This document shows, in pieces, positions 42,996-51,320 of a stretch of 64,000 bases of DNA. The stretch comes from Paenibacillaceae bacterium (lineage in GTDB: Bacteria > Bacillota > Bacilli > Paenibacillales > NBRC-103111). The stretch lies in NCBI GenBank assembly GCA_029256185.1, contig JAQSYI010000005.1:124001-188000 (forward strand), in the 5' to 3' direction. Both the position numbers and the translations under genes were made by a program. Within the stretch, counting starts at the first letter, position 1. Every line of letters starts with the position of its first letter. Below the pieces are notes generated by a model. It saw only the letters and a list, made by a program, of their open reading frames with translations. It was not told where the DNA came from and ran no database searches.

Positions 42996-45136
42996 GCTGC
43001 CTTTGTTTTCACCCGGTATTCGTTAGGGGGCATCAGACACGTCTTCTTGAAGCGGCGGATAAACGTGTGAACCGTGTCATAGCCGCATTGCTCGGCAATC
43101 TGCTGGATGGTCATATCATCATATTCCAACAGCTTCAGCGCCTTCTGGATGCGCAGCTTGTTGATATAATCCACGAAGCCGATTCCCAGATGGTGCTTGA
43201 TGGCCACACTGAGATAAGAGGGGCTTAGCGACAGCTCGTCTGCCAGCATGCTCAGCGACAGAGGCTGGTCGAAGTGCTTGTCGATATATTCCACAATCAG
43301 CTTGGCCGTAGTGTTCTTCTCCTCGGGAGGGGATTGCAGCTGCCTGATAATAATGGAACAGATGCTCAGAACATACGCTTTCTTTTCCTCCAAAAATTCG
43401 TAGCTGTACAGAGTAATGAAAATATCCTCGTTGCAATGCTCGTTGATATCGATCCTCTGCTCAATCACAAATTTCATGATGGCCGACATGATATTGGCGA
43501 ATACGGCGTGAATCCAGTCCAGCGTAAACTGCTCACTTGCGATCATCTGCTCCAGCACGCCATTCAGAATCTCCTCGATCCGGTCCAGCCGCCCCTCCCG
43601 CAGACAATCGCCCAGCTTGTGGATGTCCTTGGAGATCACATTCAGACAGGAGGAAGGCACATTCAGCGGAAGCCGCCGGTAGTAGATCAGTGAATGCTTG
43701 CCGTAGATCACCTTGTAGTCCAGCGCCAGCACGGCGTGAGCATAGCATTCATGAATCTGATCGGGCTTGTGCCGGACCTCGCTTACACCTGCGCACACGG
43801 TCAGCCCGCAATTGGCTTTAATGTCATCCTGCATGTAGCGGATGGCATCCTCCAGCCTGGCGGCGTCGTCTTCTCCCGTTCCTTCCCAGCACAGCAGCAC
43901 CACGATTTTCTCCGGCTCCGTATTGACCGCATAGGCGCTGAACCGCAAGGCGAAGGTCCACTTAATGGAGTTGTAAATAATTTTGTTCATAAACAAACGC
44001 TCACTGCCGGACTTGGTCAACAGGTAATTGTAATAGTCATCGATCTGGAACACCACCACCTGATAGCCACTCCCGCTCAAATCCATTTCATATTCCTTCA
44101 GCTTGTCGGGAAGATCCGCCAGCGGCTTGCCGTTCAGCAGCTCCATAACCAGTCCCTTGCGGGAATCATCCAGATTGCGCTGGAGCTTCACCTGGACATC
44201 CAGCTCCTGGGCGCGGCGGACAAAGCGGAAGTACAGGAACAGCAGCAGCCCCATGGCAAAACATAAGCCGATCATAAAATACATGTAAGCGCTTATTCCG
44301 GAATGTCCGGCCTGCAGCGTGCTGAGAGGCAGCAGGGTCAGGAGCCTCCAGCTTTCCTTCTCCGCGGCGGAGGATATAATGAAGTACTCCTTATAGATGA
44401 AGGAGGTTTGGCGCTTGCCCAGAATCTCCTCCTTATTGCTGTTGAAAAATTGCTCTGCCTCCTTGTTCTTGGACAACAGCACCTGGTTATTGCTGTCCAG
44501 CCACAGCAGGGAATCCATATCCCCCATAAGCTGGTTATAGATGTATGCCTCGTTGAAATTGATCGACACAGCGCCCTTGCTCCCATGAAGGGGAACTCCC
44601 ATGGTCAGGGAGATGATCCGTGTCCCGTTGGCATTAGTCTTCATCTCCGTGCCGTAAGGCTGCCATAGGAAGGACTGGCTGCTGTCATAGAACTTCTGGA
44701 AGATCTCCTTGTTGGGGAAATTCCCCAATTCAGACAGCATGAACGGTGTGGAGATGACAATGTTGTTTTGCCGGTTATGCAGATAGATGGAGACCAGACT
44801 GGAATGGCTGTTGATGAGGTCCAGGAAGGAATTCTGAATTTCACTGAGCATGTACATATCCCGGATCAGCTCACCCGGATTGTTCAGCCATTCAGTAATG
44901 TTGCGGTTTAAGAGCAGCTGCCGGTAAATCGAGTCTGTCTTTTCATTAAAGAGGTAAAAGGAGGAATACGCCTTCTCATGATTCTTCTCATAGGAGTACA
45001 TCCTCTCGCTCATGTATTCGCTGCGCATGTTATGGTCGTACTGCAGGATGACTCCAATTGAGACAAGCAGAATAATGAGGAAACCCAGGAAAATGGACCG
45101 GTCCTTCAGTCGGTTCAGCAGCTGTAATCTTTTCAC
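42974..45136 (-). CDS. membrane-bound AraC-family regulator (YtdP-like)
   Basis: A 720-residue regulator starting at GTG 45136 after GAAGAGGGA. Membrane helices at about 16-32 and 282-302 flank an extracellular sensor region. The C-terminal helix-turn-helix pair is at about 615-712 (LSLSPSYLSVAIKHHLG, then MTIQQIAEQCGYDTVHTFIRRF). The last residues after PPNEYRVKT come from a 77-bp repeat that overlaps the stop. It lies between the binding-protein gene (same strand) and the divergent permease pair and probably controls both. Confidence 0.88.
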   Translation of the reverse strand: MKRLQLLNRLKDRSIFLGFLIILLVSIGVILQYDHNMRSEYMSERMYSYEKNHEKAYSSFYLFNEKTDSIYRQLLLNRNITEWLNNPGELIRDMYMLSEIQNSFLDLINSHSSLVSIYLHNRQNNIVISTPFMLSELGNFPNKEIFQKFYDSSQSFLWQPYGTEMKTNANGTRIISLTMGVPLHGSKGAVSINFNEAYIYNQLMGDMDSLLWLDSNNQVLLSKNKEAEQFFNSNKEEILGKRQTSFIYKEYFIISSAAEKESWRLLTLLPLSTLQAGHSGISAYMYFMIGLCFAMGLLLFLYFRFVRRAQELDVQVKLQRNLDDSRKGLVMELLNGKPLADLPDKLKEYEMDLSGSGYQVVVFQIDDYYNYLLTKSGSERLFMNKIIYNSIKWTFALRFSAYAVNTEPEKIVVLLCWEGTGEDDAARLEDAIRYMQDDIKANCGLTVCAGVSEVRHKPDQIHECYAHAVLALDYKVIYGKHSLIYYRRLPLNVPSSCLNVISKDIHKLGDCLREGRLDRIEEILNGVLEQMIASEQFTLDWIHAVFANIMSAIMKFVIEQRIDINEHCNEDIFITLYSYEFLEEKKAYVLSICSIIIRQLQSPPEEKNTTAKLIVEYIDKHFDQPLSLSMLADELSLSPSYLSVAIKHHLGIGFVDYINKLRIQKALKLLEYDDMTIQQIAEQCGYDTVHTFIRRFKKTCLMPPNEYRVKTKAAKTIPQK

Positions 45137-45171
45137 GATATCCCTCTTCCGTTCCTATTATGAATGGGTTT

Positions 45172-45180
45172 ATTATAACA
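45172..45180 (-). promoter_or_regulatory. extended -10 promoter (TGTTATAAT) of the AraC regulator
   Basis: Read on the minus strand, 35 bp before the GTG start, with no good -35 (extended -10 class). Confidence 0.55.
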
Positions 45181-45203
45181 CACCCGATTCAGGCCGCCTG
45201 TTG

Positions 45204-45247
45204 ACAATTCCCGCTTCAAAATAATCATTCATCCAACGGGAAATTGT
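45204..45247. promoter_or_regulatory. inverted repeat in the divergent regulator/permease gap
   Basis: ACAATTCCCG (45204-45213) and CGGGAAATTGT (45237-45247) are inverted repeats, apart from one extra base in the right arm, 23 bp apart. They lie between the regulator promoter and the permease promoter, the expected place for an operator. Confidence 0.5.
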
Positions 45248-45316
45248 TCACACCGGGACCGCAAGAAATGTACAAGAGCATAGAAATTAAACATATCCCC
45301 CCTCCAATCAGCCCCC

Positions 45317-45322
45317 TATAAT
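45317..45322 (+). promoter_or_regulatory. -10 element (TATAAT) of the permease pair
   Basis: A consensus TATAAT within CCTATAATTAGG, 33 bp before the TTG start, with a poor -35 (TATCCC). This pattern suits activator-dependent transcription. Confidence 0.5.
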
Positions 45323-45354
45323 TAGGCCTAAACCGACCCGAGGAGGAGACCCCA

Positions 45355-46302
45355 TTGAAAGCTGACACTTCCAAACCCACTGCCGGAGCAGGCGCCCGCC
45401 GCAGCTTCTGGCCGTTATTGCTGAAGCACAAGTACCTGTATCTGATGCTGCTGCCGGGATTCATCTGGTATTTTATCTACAAGTATTTGCCCATGTACGG
45501 ACTGATTATTGCTTTTAAGGAATTTAATTTCAGCAAAGGCATATGGAGCAGCCCGTGGGTGGGCTGGAAGCACTTCGAGTTTCTGTTCACGTATCCCGAC
45601 TTTTACCGGATTGTCAAAAACACGGTTCTCATTAACGCTTACGAGCTGCTGTTCTCGTTTCCGGTTCCGATCATTCTGGCTCTCTTGTTAAACGAGCTGA
45701 AGAATATGCTGTTCAAGCGGACGGTGCAGACGGTCATCTACTTCCCCCACTTTCTGTCGTGGGTGGTCTTCGGGGGAATCATTATCCAGCTGCTGTCCCC
45801 CAACGAAGGCCTCGTCAACCAAATCCGTGTTTTCTTCGGGCTGGAGACCATCCAGTTTATGGTGAAATCGGAGTTTTTCCGGCCTATCGTCATTTTGTCG
45901 CTGATTCTCAAGGAAAGCGGCTGGGGCACGATCATCTATTTGGCGGCGCTGTCCGGCATTGATCCGGAGCAGTACGAGGCGGCCACCATAGACGGGGCCA
46001 GCCGCTGGCAGAAGCTGTTCTCCATTACCCTTCCCGGCATTATGAACACGATTATTCTGCTGTTGATCCTGAAGATCGGCAAGATGCTGGATTTTGGCTT
46101 TGAACAGATCTATGTGCTGTACAATCCTTCGGTATACAACGTGGGTGATGTGCTCAGCACCTATATTTACCGGATCGGGCTTCAGGATGCCCGGTTCAGC
46201 CTGACGGCGGCCATCGGGCTGTTCCAGTCGGTGATCGGCTTCATTCTGGTCTGGAGCGCCAATAAGGCCGCCAAGAAATTCAACGATAACGCCCTTTGGT
46301 AA
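45355..46302 (+). CDS. carbohydrate ABC transporter permease, LplB type (CUT1)
   Basis: A 315-residue six-helix permease starting at TTG 45355 after GAGGAGGAG. The motif YLPMYGLIIAFKEFNFSKG and EAA loop EAATIDGASRWQKLFSITL at about 208-226 place it with the LplB group. It starts a two-gene operon divergent from the AraC regulator. Its binding protein is on the other side of that regulator. Confidence 0.92.
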   Translation: MKADTSKPTAGAGARRSFWPLLLKHKYLYLMLLPGFIWYFIYKYLPMYGLIIAFKEFNFSKGIWSSPWVGWKHFEFLFTYPDFYRIVKNTVLINAYELLFSFPVPIILALLLNELKNMLFKRTVQTVIYFPHFLSWVVFGGIIIQLLSPNEGLVNQIRVFFGLETIQFMVKSEFFRPIVILSLILKESGWGTIIYLAALSGIDPEQYEAATIDGASRWQKLFSITLPGIMNTIILLLILKIGKMLDFGFEQIYVLYNPSVYNVGDVLSTYIYRIGLQDARFSLTAAIGLFQSVIGFILVWSANKAAKKFNDNALW

Positions 46303-46331
46303 TTTCATCGGCAAAAGAGGAGGCACATATC

Positions 46332-47198
46332 ATGGCGAAAGCATCATTTTCCCCCGGCAACGCACTCATCGGCTTCATTCTGATCCTGTTCTCGCTGTTC
46401 ACGTTCATGCCCTTTTATTATGTCATTCTGACCTCTCTCAGCGATCCCCAGCTCATCAAGGAGGGACAGCTGCTGCTATGGCCCAAAGGCTTCGATTTCC
46501 ATGCCTATCAGGTTATTCTGCAGAATGAGCGGTTTATTTCCTCCTTTATGAATACGGTGACCAGGACTGTGCTGGGACTGGCGGTCAATCTGGCGCTCCA
46601 GCTCACCTTCGCCTATGCCCTGTCCAAAAAATACTTGCCCGGCCAAAAATTTTTCATGCTCTACATTGTAATCACCATGCTGTTCAACGGCGGCATTATT
46701 CCCACTTACCTGATCGTTAGAGCCACAGGCTTGATCGACACCATATGGTCCCTGATCATCCCCGCGGCTATCAGCACCTGGAACGTCATATTGCTGAAGT
46801 CCTTCTTCGAGAACATTCCGGAAAGCCTGGAGGAATCGGCCAAGATCGACGGCGCTAACGATCTGACTGTGTTTTGGCGGATTTTTCTGCCGTTGTCCAC
46901 GGCATCGGTGGCGACAATCGGCCTGTTCATTGCTGTCCAGCATTGGAATACGTATATGGATGCGGTGATTTACATCAACTCGGCCCACAAGCAGGTGCTG
47001 CAGATTTTCCTGCGGGATATGGTGGTGCAGATGGAGATGGCGACGATACTGGGAGACATGGGCGCTCTGGCGCAAACCTCCAGCCTGTCCGTGCGGACCG
47101 CGTCCATTTTCCTGGTAGCGCTGCCGATCATCCTTGTCTATCCCTTCATTCAGAAGTATTTCACCAAAGGGGTTATGCTCGGAGCGGTAAAGGGATGA
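46332..47198 (+). CDS. carbohydrate ABC transporter permease, YtcP type (CUT1)
   Basis: A 288-residue partner permease. ATG 46332 follows GAGGAGG. EAA loop EESAKIDGANDLTVFWRIFL at about 167-186; ends YPFIQKYFTKGVMLGAVKG. A perfect hairpin (AAGAACCGTCA with TGACGGTTCTT, 47205-47240) lies just after the stop but lacks a T-run. Confidence 0.92.
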   Translation: MAKASFSPGNALIGFILILFSLFTFMPFYYVILTSLSDPQLIKEGQLLLWPKGFDFHAYQVILQNERFISSFMNTVTRTVLGLAVNLALQLTFAYALSKKYLPGQKFFMLYIVITMLFNGGIIPTYLIVRATGLIDTIWSLIIPAAISTWNVILLKSFFENIPESLEESAKIDGANDLTVFWRIFLPLSTASVATIGLFIAVQHWNTYMDAVIYINSAHKQVLQIFLRDMVVQMEMATILGDMGALAQTSSLSVRTASIFLVALPIILVYPFIQKYFTKGVMLGAVKG

Positions 47199-47250
47199 AC
47201 GGAGAAGAACCGTCAGAGGGCATCTCCCTTGACGGTTCTTCCCGCTTGTG

Positions 47251-47463
47251 CGGCGAGTGCTTGGTGAGTGCTCGGCAGCTTGCTTGGCGACTGTTTGGCA
47301 CTGCTTGACGACTGCTTGACGACTGCTCGGCGACTGCCCGGCGGCTGCTCGGCGACTGCCCGGCGACTGCTTGGCGACTGCCCGGCGACTGCTTGGTGAG
47401 TGCTTGGCGACTGCTCGGCGACTGCTTGGTGAGTGTTTGGCGACTGCTTGGCGACTGCCCGGC
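47251..47463. repeat. 11-bp tandem minisatellite
   Basis: About 19 units of the type GCTTGGCGACT / GCCCGGCGACT run head to tail with few length changes in the gap 47199-47596. Because 11 is not a multiple of three, it cannot encode a regular peptide repeat. The rest of the gap, 47464-47596, may be a shifted extension of the lipoprotein gene (see findings). Confidence 0.85.
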
Positions 47464-47596
47464 AGTATCCGCTTACGGACAACCAGCGCTTTTATCTGAC
47501 ATCATGTGGGAGTCTTCCGGGATCACCTTTATCTTGTTTCCCTCAGGCGGGCTGCCGTCTTGACCCTGTTCGCCCTGTTCGTCATGAACCTGTTCG

Positions 47597-48712
47597 TCAT
47601 GGACCTGTTCCCAGCCCATCCAGCTTCCAGCCGTGCTGATACTTGTTGAGGATGGCAAACCTGGTTTCCTTTCCATCCGGACTGTTGAATGCTGGATTGC
47701 TCAGCTTCATATGGAGGTTAACCTCCACCTCAACAGTGGTCCGGTCTCCTACCTCCTTAATTTCACTGCCGCTGGACAGATCCATCAGCTTGTATGAGAT
47801 AGGCTTGGCTTCAAGGATCCCCTCACTCGATGCGTTCATCTCGCCGAAGCCGGGATTATACAGAACATTGGCCTCACGGTTCACCGTCAGGGACTGGAGC
47901 AGAGATGCGGGGCTCAGACAGGCTCTGGCCCTTGTTTTGTTGCCGGTATCAACCGCCTGAAAGAATGCATCCAGCACTCCCGTAGGCTCCAGTTCGACTA
48001 GGTCTTCATTCGCGGTGTCGTCGCTGAACACTCCCTTCTGCTCGATCCAGTCAGCAAGGGATAGTCCGGTAATTTGCTCCAACGTCCGTTTCTTGACCGA
48101 AGGACCGATGCTCTGAACGTTAAACTCCAGCCATGCCCCTACTGTCCTGCCGGACTGAACCAGCAGCAGCAGATTGGAGGGGTAATCGAACTCGTTCTGA
48201 CCTTGCGGATCCTTCAGCCCGCCCTGGAGCGAATATCGCCAGGCTTCTGCTTCACTTCCTTTTAACAGGGTCAAGTCCAATCCCGCATCCTTGGAAAATT
48301 CATTGGCTGTCTCCCAATACAGTCCAACAGGATATTCTCCTAACTTCACCTGCCAAGTACCGGGAATCTTCACAGCGAACTTGCCGGGGCTTCCTTCCAC
48401 AGCCAGTCCGGCGGCTTCTATGAAGGCTTGGGGCGACAAGCCTGAGGCAGCTTCGGGAGACTGGCTGGACAAAGCAGCCCCCGAACTGACGGTTGCAGCT
48501 CCCGGGGGTTCAGACGGTCCGGTGGATGCAGCTCCCGAGGCTTCAGACGGTCCGGTGGGTGCAGCTTTTCCCGAGGCTTCGGGGGGCTTACTGGCAACCG
48601 TGCCCGCCAAAGCCTCCGGTGATTGCTGTGACACTGCCTGTTTATCGCAGCCGACGCCGCCGATAACGAGCCACGCCAAAAGGAACAAGCCCAATCGTAT
48701 CCGCTGATTCAT
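47597..48712 (-). CDS. lipoprotein of unknown function with low-complexity linker
   Basis: A 371-residue lipoprotein. ATG 48712 follows AAGGAGGGAAATAG. Lipobox IGGVGC gives a lipidated Cys at about 22. Residues about 28-95 are a Ser/Pro/Ala/Gly linker with repeats GPSEASGAA and GPSEPPGAA. Two alpha+beta regions follow; the second (VLDAFFQAVDTGNKTRARACLSP) looks like an NTF2/DUF4829-type domain. I do not recognise its role. The frame ends KLDGLGTGP, and a plausible acidic continuation exists in another frame. It stands alone between repeat-rich gaps. Confidence 0.75.
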   Translation of the reverse strand: MNQRIRLGLFLLAWLVIGGVGCDKQAVSQQSPEALAGTVASKPPEASGKAAPTGPSEASGAASTGPSEPPGAATVSSGAALSSQSPEAASGLSPQAFIEAAGLAVEGSPGKFAVKIPGTWQVKLGEYPVGLYWETANEFSKDAGLDLTLLKGSEAEAWRYSLQGGLKDPQGQNEFDYPSNLLLLVQSGRTVGAWLEFNVQSIGPSVKKRTLEQITGLSLADWIEQKGVFSDDTANEDLVELEPTGVLDAFFQAVDTGNKTRARACLSPASLLQSLTVNREANVLYNPGFGEMNASSEGILEAKPISYKLMDLSSGSEIKEVGDRTTVEVEVNLHMKLSNPAFNSPDGKETRFAILNKYQHGWKLDGLGTGP

Positions 48713-48795
48713 TCTATTTCCCTCCTTCTTCCATACTCTTCTTAGACGCTTGAAGAGGCAAGGAAGTTTTCTTGAGACTACCACCCCGCTTACTC

Positions 48796-48993
48796 TTAAC
48801 GGAAATTTTTTCCGCTATCCCTGCAAATTCTTGATAATTCGCTGATTTAACGGAAATTTTTTCCGTTACCACCTGCTAAACTCCCCGAAAACGGTATATT
48901 AACCCAACTTTGAGAGAACTAACGGAAGTTTTTTCCGCTAATTCATTGCATTTTCCAAATTACCCACTGATAGCGGAAATTTTTTCCGTTAAT
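48796..48993. repeat. second cluster of four GGAAATTTTTTCC palindromes, spacing 51/72/51 bp
   Basis: The palindromes have GG at 48801, 48852, 48924 and 48975, the same spacing as the cluster at 24124. Spacers between palindromes differ between clusters except for partial similarity in the last one (TAATTNNTTG). The rest of the gap 48994-49162 contains an imperfect direct repeat around GTATCCTTTC (near 49088 and 49143) and no gene. Confidence 0.85.
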
Positions 48994-49162
48994 TCTACCC
49001 GTGTCCGCCCTTGCTCCTTTGCTTCCAGTTCCTCGGCACCGCACAACGGCATATAAGTCCGATCTGTGAAAATGGGCTCCTGCATACAGTATCCTTTCTG
49101 GCCTTCTAGTTTACTGAGAATAGGCTCCCTTTCCTGCATGGAGTATCCTTTCCGTCCTACTC

Positions 49163-49239
49163 AAAAAACAATCCCCCAAAAGTGACGAGAGGCTTCGAAT
49201 AAAATTAGGTACTTTTGGAGGGGACCCCCGAATGAAAAT
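49163..49239 (-). repeat. 77-bp palindromic element, copy D
   Basis: On the minus strand: TTTTCATTCGGGGGTCCCC, a centre with TTCGAAGC, then ACTTTTGGGGGATTGTTTTT. It lies after the Gfo/Idh gene terminator, in the same sense as transcription of that gene. Confidence 0.85.
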
Positions 49240-49261
49240 GCGGCACAGCCTGCATTTACGC

Positions 49262-49300
49262 AAAAAAAGCCCAGGCTCAACTTGCCCCTGGGCTTTTTTT
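49262..49300. terminator. strong bidirectional terminator
   Basis: AAAAAAAGCCCAGG and CCTGGGCTTTTTTT form a long stem with T-runs on both strands, 50 bp after the stop of the Gfo/Idh operon. Confidence 0.9.
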
Positions 49301-49349
49301 ATGCTTGCATCAGCTCGTGCATTCCTGCTGCATTCGACTGGCCTCTTCC

Positions 49350-50369
49350 TCAGAACAATTCCACTGCCTGCTTCCGGCGGTTCCTGGAGGATGCATAGAT
49401 GGCATCCAGCATTCCCATGGAGCAAGCCGCATCCTGCAGCCGGCTGTAAGATGCGTCGCCGCCTGCCAGACTGCGGTAGAAATCGGCGATCAGCCTCGCG
49501 TGTCCGATCCCCCAGTAGGATTTGCCCAGAGTGGTCCTGACATCGCTGGCCAATTGCTCGTCTCCGGCTTCGCCCTTGTAGATCAGTTGGTCGTCGATAT
49601 AGCGCAGCAGCCCCTTCTCCATGTGCAGCTCCACAAAGAACGGGCTGTTCATGGAGTGGCCATTGGTGGCGTAGAACAACCCCACCTTGCCATCCTCATA
49701 GTAGATGGTAGCGTCCGCGGTGTCCTCCACCTCGATTATGTCTTCCAGCACTCTCGTGTCAATGTTGCCCTTGACCGCTTGCACCGCACCGCCCAGATAA
49801 TGCAGCATATCCAGCATATGCACCGCCTGATTGATCAGCAAGCCGCCACCTTCCGTCTCCCACTTGCCCCGCCAGGACTCGGACTGGTAATACTCCGCGG
49901 TGCGCTTCCAGGTCAGGAAGCCTTTGATGCCCAGGAGTTTGCCATATGTACCGTCTTCAATAAGCTGCTTGGCCTTCTCTACAGACGGGTTCAGGCGGTT
50001 CTGCAGGATGGCGCAGCAGGACACTCCCGCCGCCTTCACCGCCTCCGCGGCGGTGCGGGCCTGAGCCACGCTCATGGCAACCGGCTTCTCCAGCACGATA
50101 TGCTTGCCTGCGCGGGCCGCCCTGGCTGTCATTTCTGCATGAAGAAAATGGGGGGTGCATATATGCACACTGTCTACAGCTTCATCGGCCAATACCTGCT
50201 CCAGATCGGTAAAGCTGCGGCAGCCGTATTTTTCAGCCAATGCCCGGGCCCGTTCCTCTATGATGTCGCATACTCCATACAATTGAACGTCAGCAGCCTG
50301 GGCAATGGCCGCGGCATGAATGGGACCGATGGCCCCACAGCCGATAATGACTGCATTCATTTGGCTCAT
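49350..50369 (-). CDS. Gfo/Idh/MocA-family oxidoreductase
   Basis: A 339-residue dehydrogenase with Rossmann motif GCGAIG (10-15), EKPVAMS at 94-100 and catalytic-region motif GGGLLINQAVHMLDMLHYLGG split over about 170-190. The ATG lies two bases after the TIM-barrel stop and uses a ribosome site inside that gene (AAGGCAGG), so the two are coupled. It is last in the operon with a TIM-barrel isomerase and a second Gfo/Idh enzyme. Confidence 0.9.
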   Translation of the reverse strand: MSQMNAVIIGCGAIGPIHAAAIAQAADVQLYGVCDIIEERARALAEKYGCRSFTDLEQVLADEAVDSVHICTPHFLHAEMTARAARAGKHIVLEKPVAMSVAQARTAAEAVKAAGVSCCAILQNRLNPSVEKAKQLIEDGTYGKLLGIKGFLTWKRTAEYYQSESWRGKWETEGGGLLINQAVHMLDMLHYLGGAVQAVKGNIDTRVLEDIIEVEDTADATIYYEDGKVGLFYATNGHSMNSPFFVELHMEKGLLRYIDDQLIYKGEAGDEQLASDVRTTLGKSYWGIGHARLIADFYRSLAGGDASYSRLQDAACSMGMLDAIYASSRNRRKQAVELF

Positions 50370-50370
50370 T

Positions 50371-51132
50371 TTATTGGAAGCCTGCCTTCTTGAGATTATC
50401 GTAGCTGATCCTCAGGCTGTCGAAGGCATCCGTCGGACCGGCATCCCGTTCTACCAGATACCACTTGACTCCCGCTTCTTCACAGGCTGCGAAGATATCC
50501 GGCCATTGCAGATTGCCCTCCAGCACCTCGGTCATGATCTGCTGCGAATCGATAATGGTCATGTCCTTGAAGTGAATGGCATCAATTCTGCCCTTCAGCT
50601 TGCGGATCCAGGTTGCCGGATCGGCGCCGCCTGCCTGTACCCAGTACGTATCCAGGGTGAACAGGAAGTTTTCCGGGCTGGTCTGCTCGGCGAGGATCTC
50701 CAGGCCCAGCTTGCCGTCATATTTCTGGAATTCCCAATGGTGGTTATGATAGCTGAATTTCAGCCCGTTTTTGCCCAACTCATCAGCAATTTTGGTAAAC
50801 TCGCTGGCAAAGGCCACATAGCCGTCGGCACTTCTATACTGGGGAGGCAAGCCGCCAATCCCGGCGATTCCGCAGCCCAGGTCATGATGGTCCTTGATCA
50901 CGCCGTCCAGATCGTTCACGAACCGGTCATAAGGCGTATGGGTCAGTACAATCTTCAAGTCAAGGGCGCGGGACATAGCCGCCAGCTCTGCTACCGGCAC
51001 ATGCCATAATCCGGATGCCTGGAAGGTGGTGTAGCCCATTTCCTTGATCTTCTTCAATGAAGCATTCAGTTCTTCCGGCGTTTTGGTATAATCACGCACG
51101 GTGTACATTTGCGCGCCTGCAATTTTGGCCAT
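50371..51132 (-). CDS. sugar phosphate isomerase/epimerase-like TIM barrel
   Basis: A 253-residue PF01261 barrel. Likely metal ligands lie in FSYHNHHWEF, LDTYWVQ, IHFKDMT and YLVERDAG. AGGAGGAG precedes the ATG. Sandwiched between two Gfo/Idh genes, it probably acts on a keto-sugar made by one of them, as in the 3-keto routes known for C-glycoside cleavage and for the Bacteroides oxidative glycoside pathway. That role is inference from gene order. Confidence 0.88.
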   Translation of the reverse strand: MAKIAGAQMYTVRDYTKTPEELNASLKKIKEMGYTTFQASGLWHVPVAELAAMSRALDLKIVLTHTPYDRFVNDLDGVIKDHHDLGCGIAGIGGLPPQYRSADGYVAFASEFTKIADELGKNGLKFSYHNHHWEFQKYDGKLGLEILAEQTSPENFLFTLDTYWVQAGGADPATWIRKLKGRIDAIHFKDMTIIDSQQIMTEVLEGNLQWPDIFAACEEAGVKWYLVERDAGPTDAFDSLRISYDNLKKAGFQ

Positions 51133-51168
51133 TTGGAAGCTCCTCCTAAAGGATTATTGCCTAAATAC

Positions 51169-51208
51169 GAAGCGGAAGCGAGAATTGGGAAATTCCCGCT
51201 TCCGAAGC
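51169..51208 (-). promoter_or_regulatory. leader hairpin before the TIM-barrel gene
   Basis: CGGAAGCG (51173-51180) pairs with CGCTTCCG (51197-51204). On the minus strand it is preceded by AAGTGTATGCTTC, reminiscent of AAGTCTATGCTTAC in the leader-repeat family, and lies some 25 bases before the ribosome site. It may be a diverged member. Confidence 0.45.
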
Positions 51209-51213
51209 ATACA

Positions 51214-51320
51214 CTTAGAGACTGCGACGAAATAAGTACCGCTAATTTGCCGCCAAAACTCCCAAAAACATGGAGATTTTGTCATCAAAAGCGGGTACTA
51301 ATTTCCTCGCAGCTCCTTAG
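51214..51320. repeat. 107-bp nested inverted-repeat element touching a stop codon
   Basis: The left arm CTGCGACGAAATAAGTACC and the right arm GGTACTAATTTCCTCGCAG are near-perfect inverses, extended outward by CTTAGAG and CTCCTTAG. An inner pair AAAACTCC / GGAGATTTT lies in the loop. The right end includes the TAA stop of the Gfo/Idh gene at 51317. No T-run follows on either strand, so it looks more like a small mobile palindrome than a terminator. Confidence 0.75.

Noticed and set aside
47205..47240. Intrinsic terminator after the permease at 46332
   Set aside because: The hairpin is perfect, but neither strand has a T-run, so it is recorded only as a hairpin.
47251..47463. Coding repeat protein or CRISPR-like array
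   Set aside because: The 11-bp period breaks any reading frame, and there are no spacer sequences.
49111..49425. 104-codon minus-strand frame
   Set aside because: It runs through the terminator and repeat copy D and overlaps the Gfo/Idh gene in another frame.
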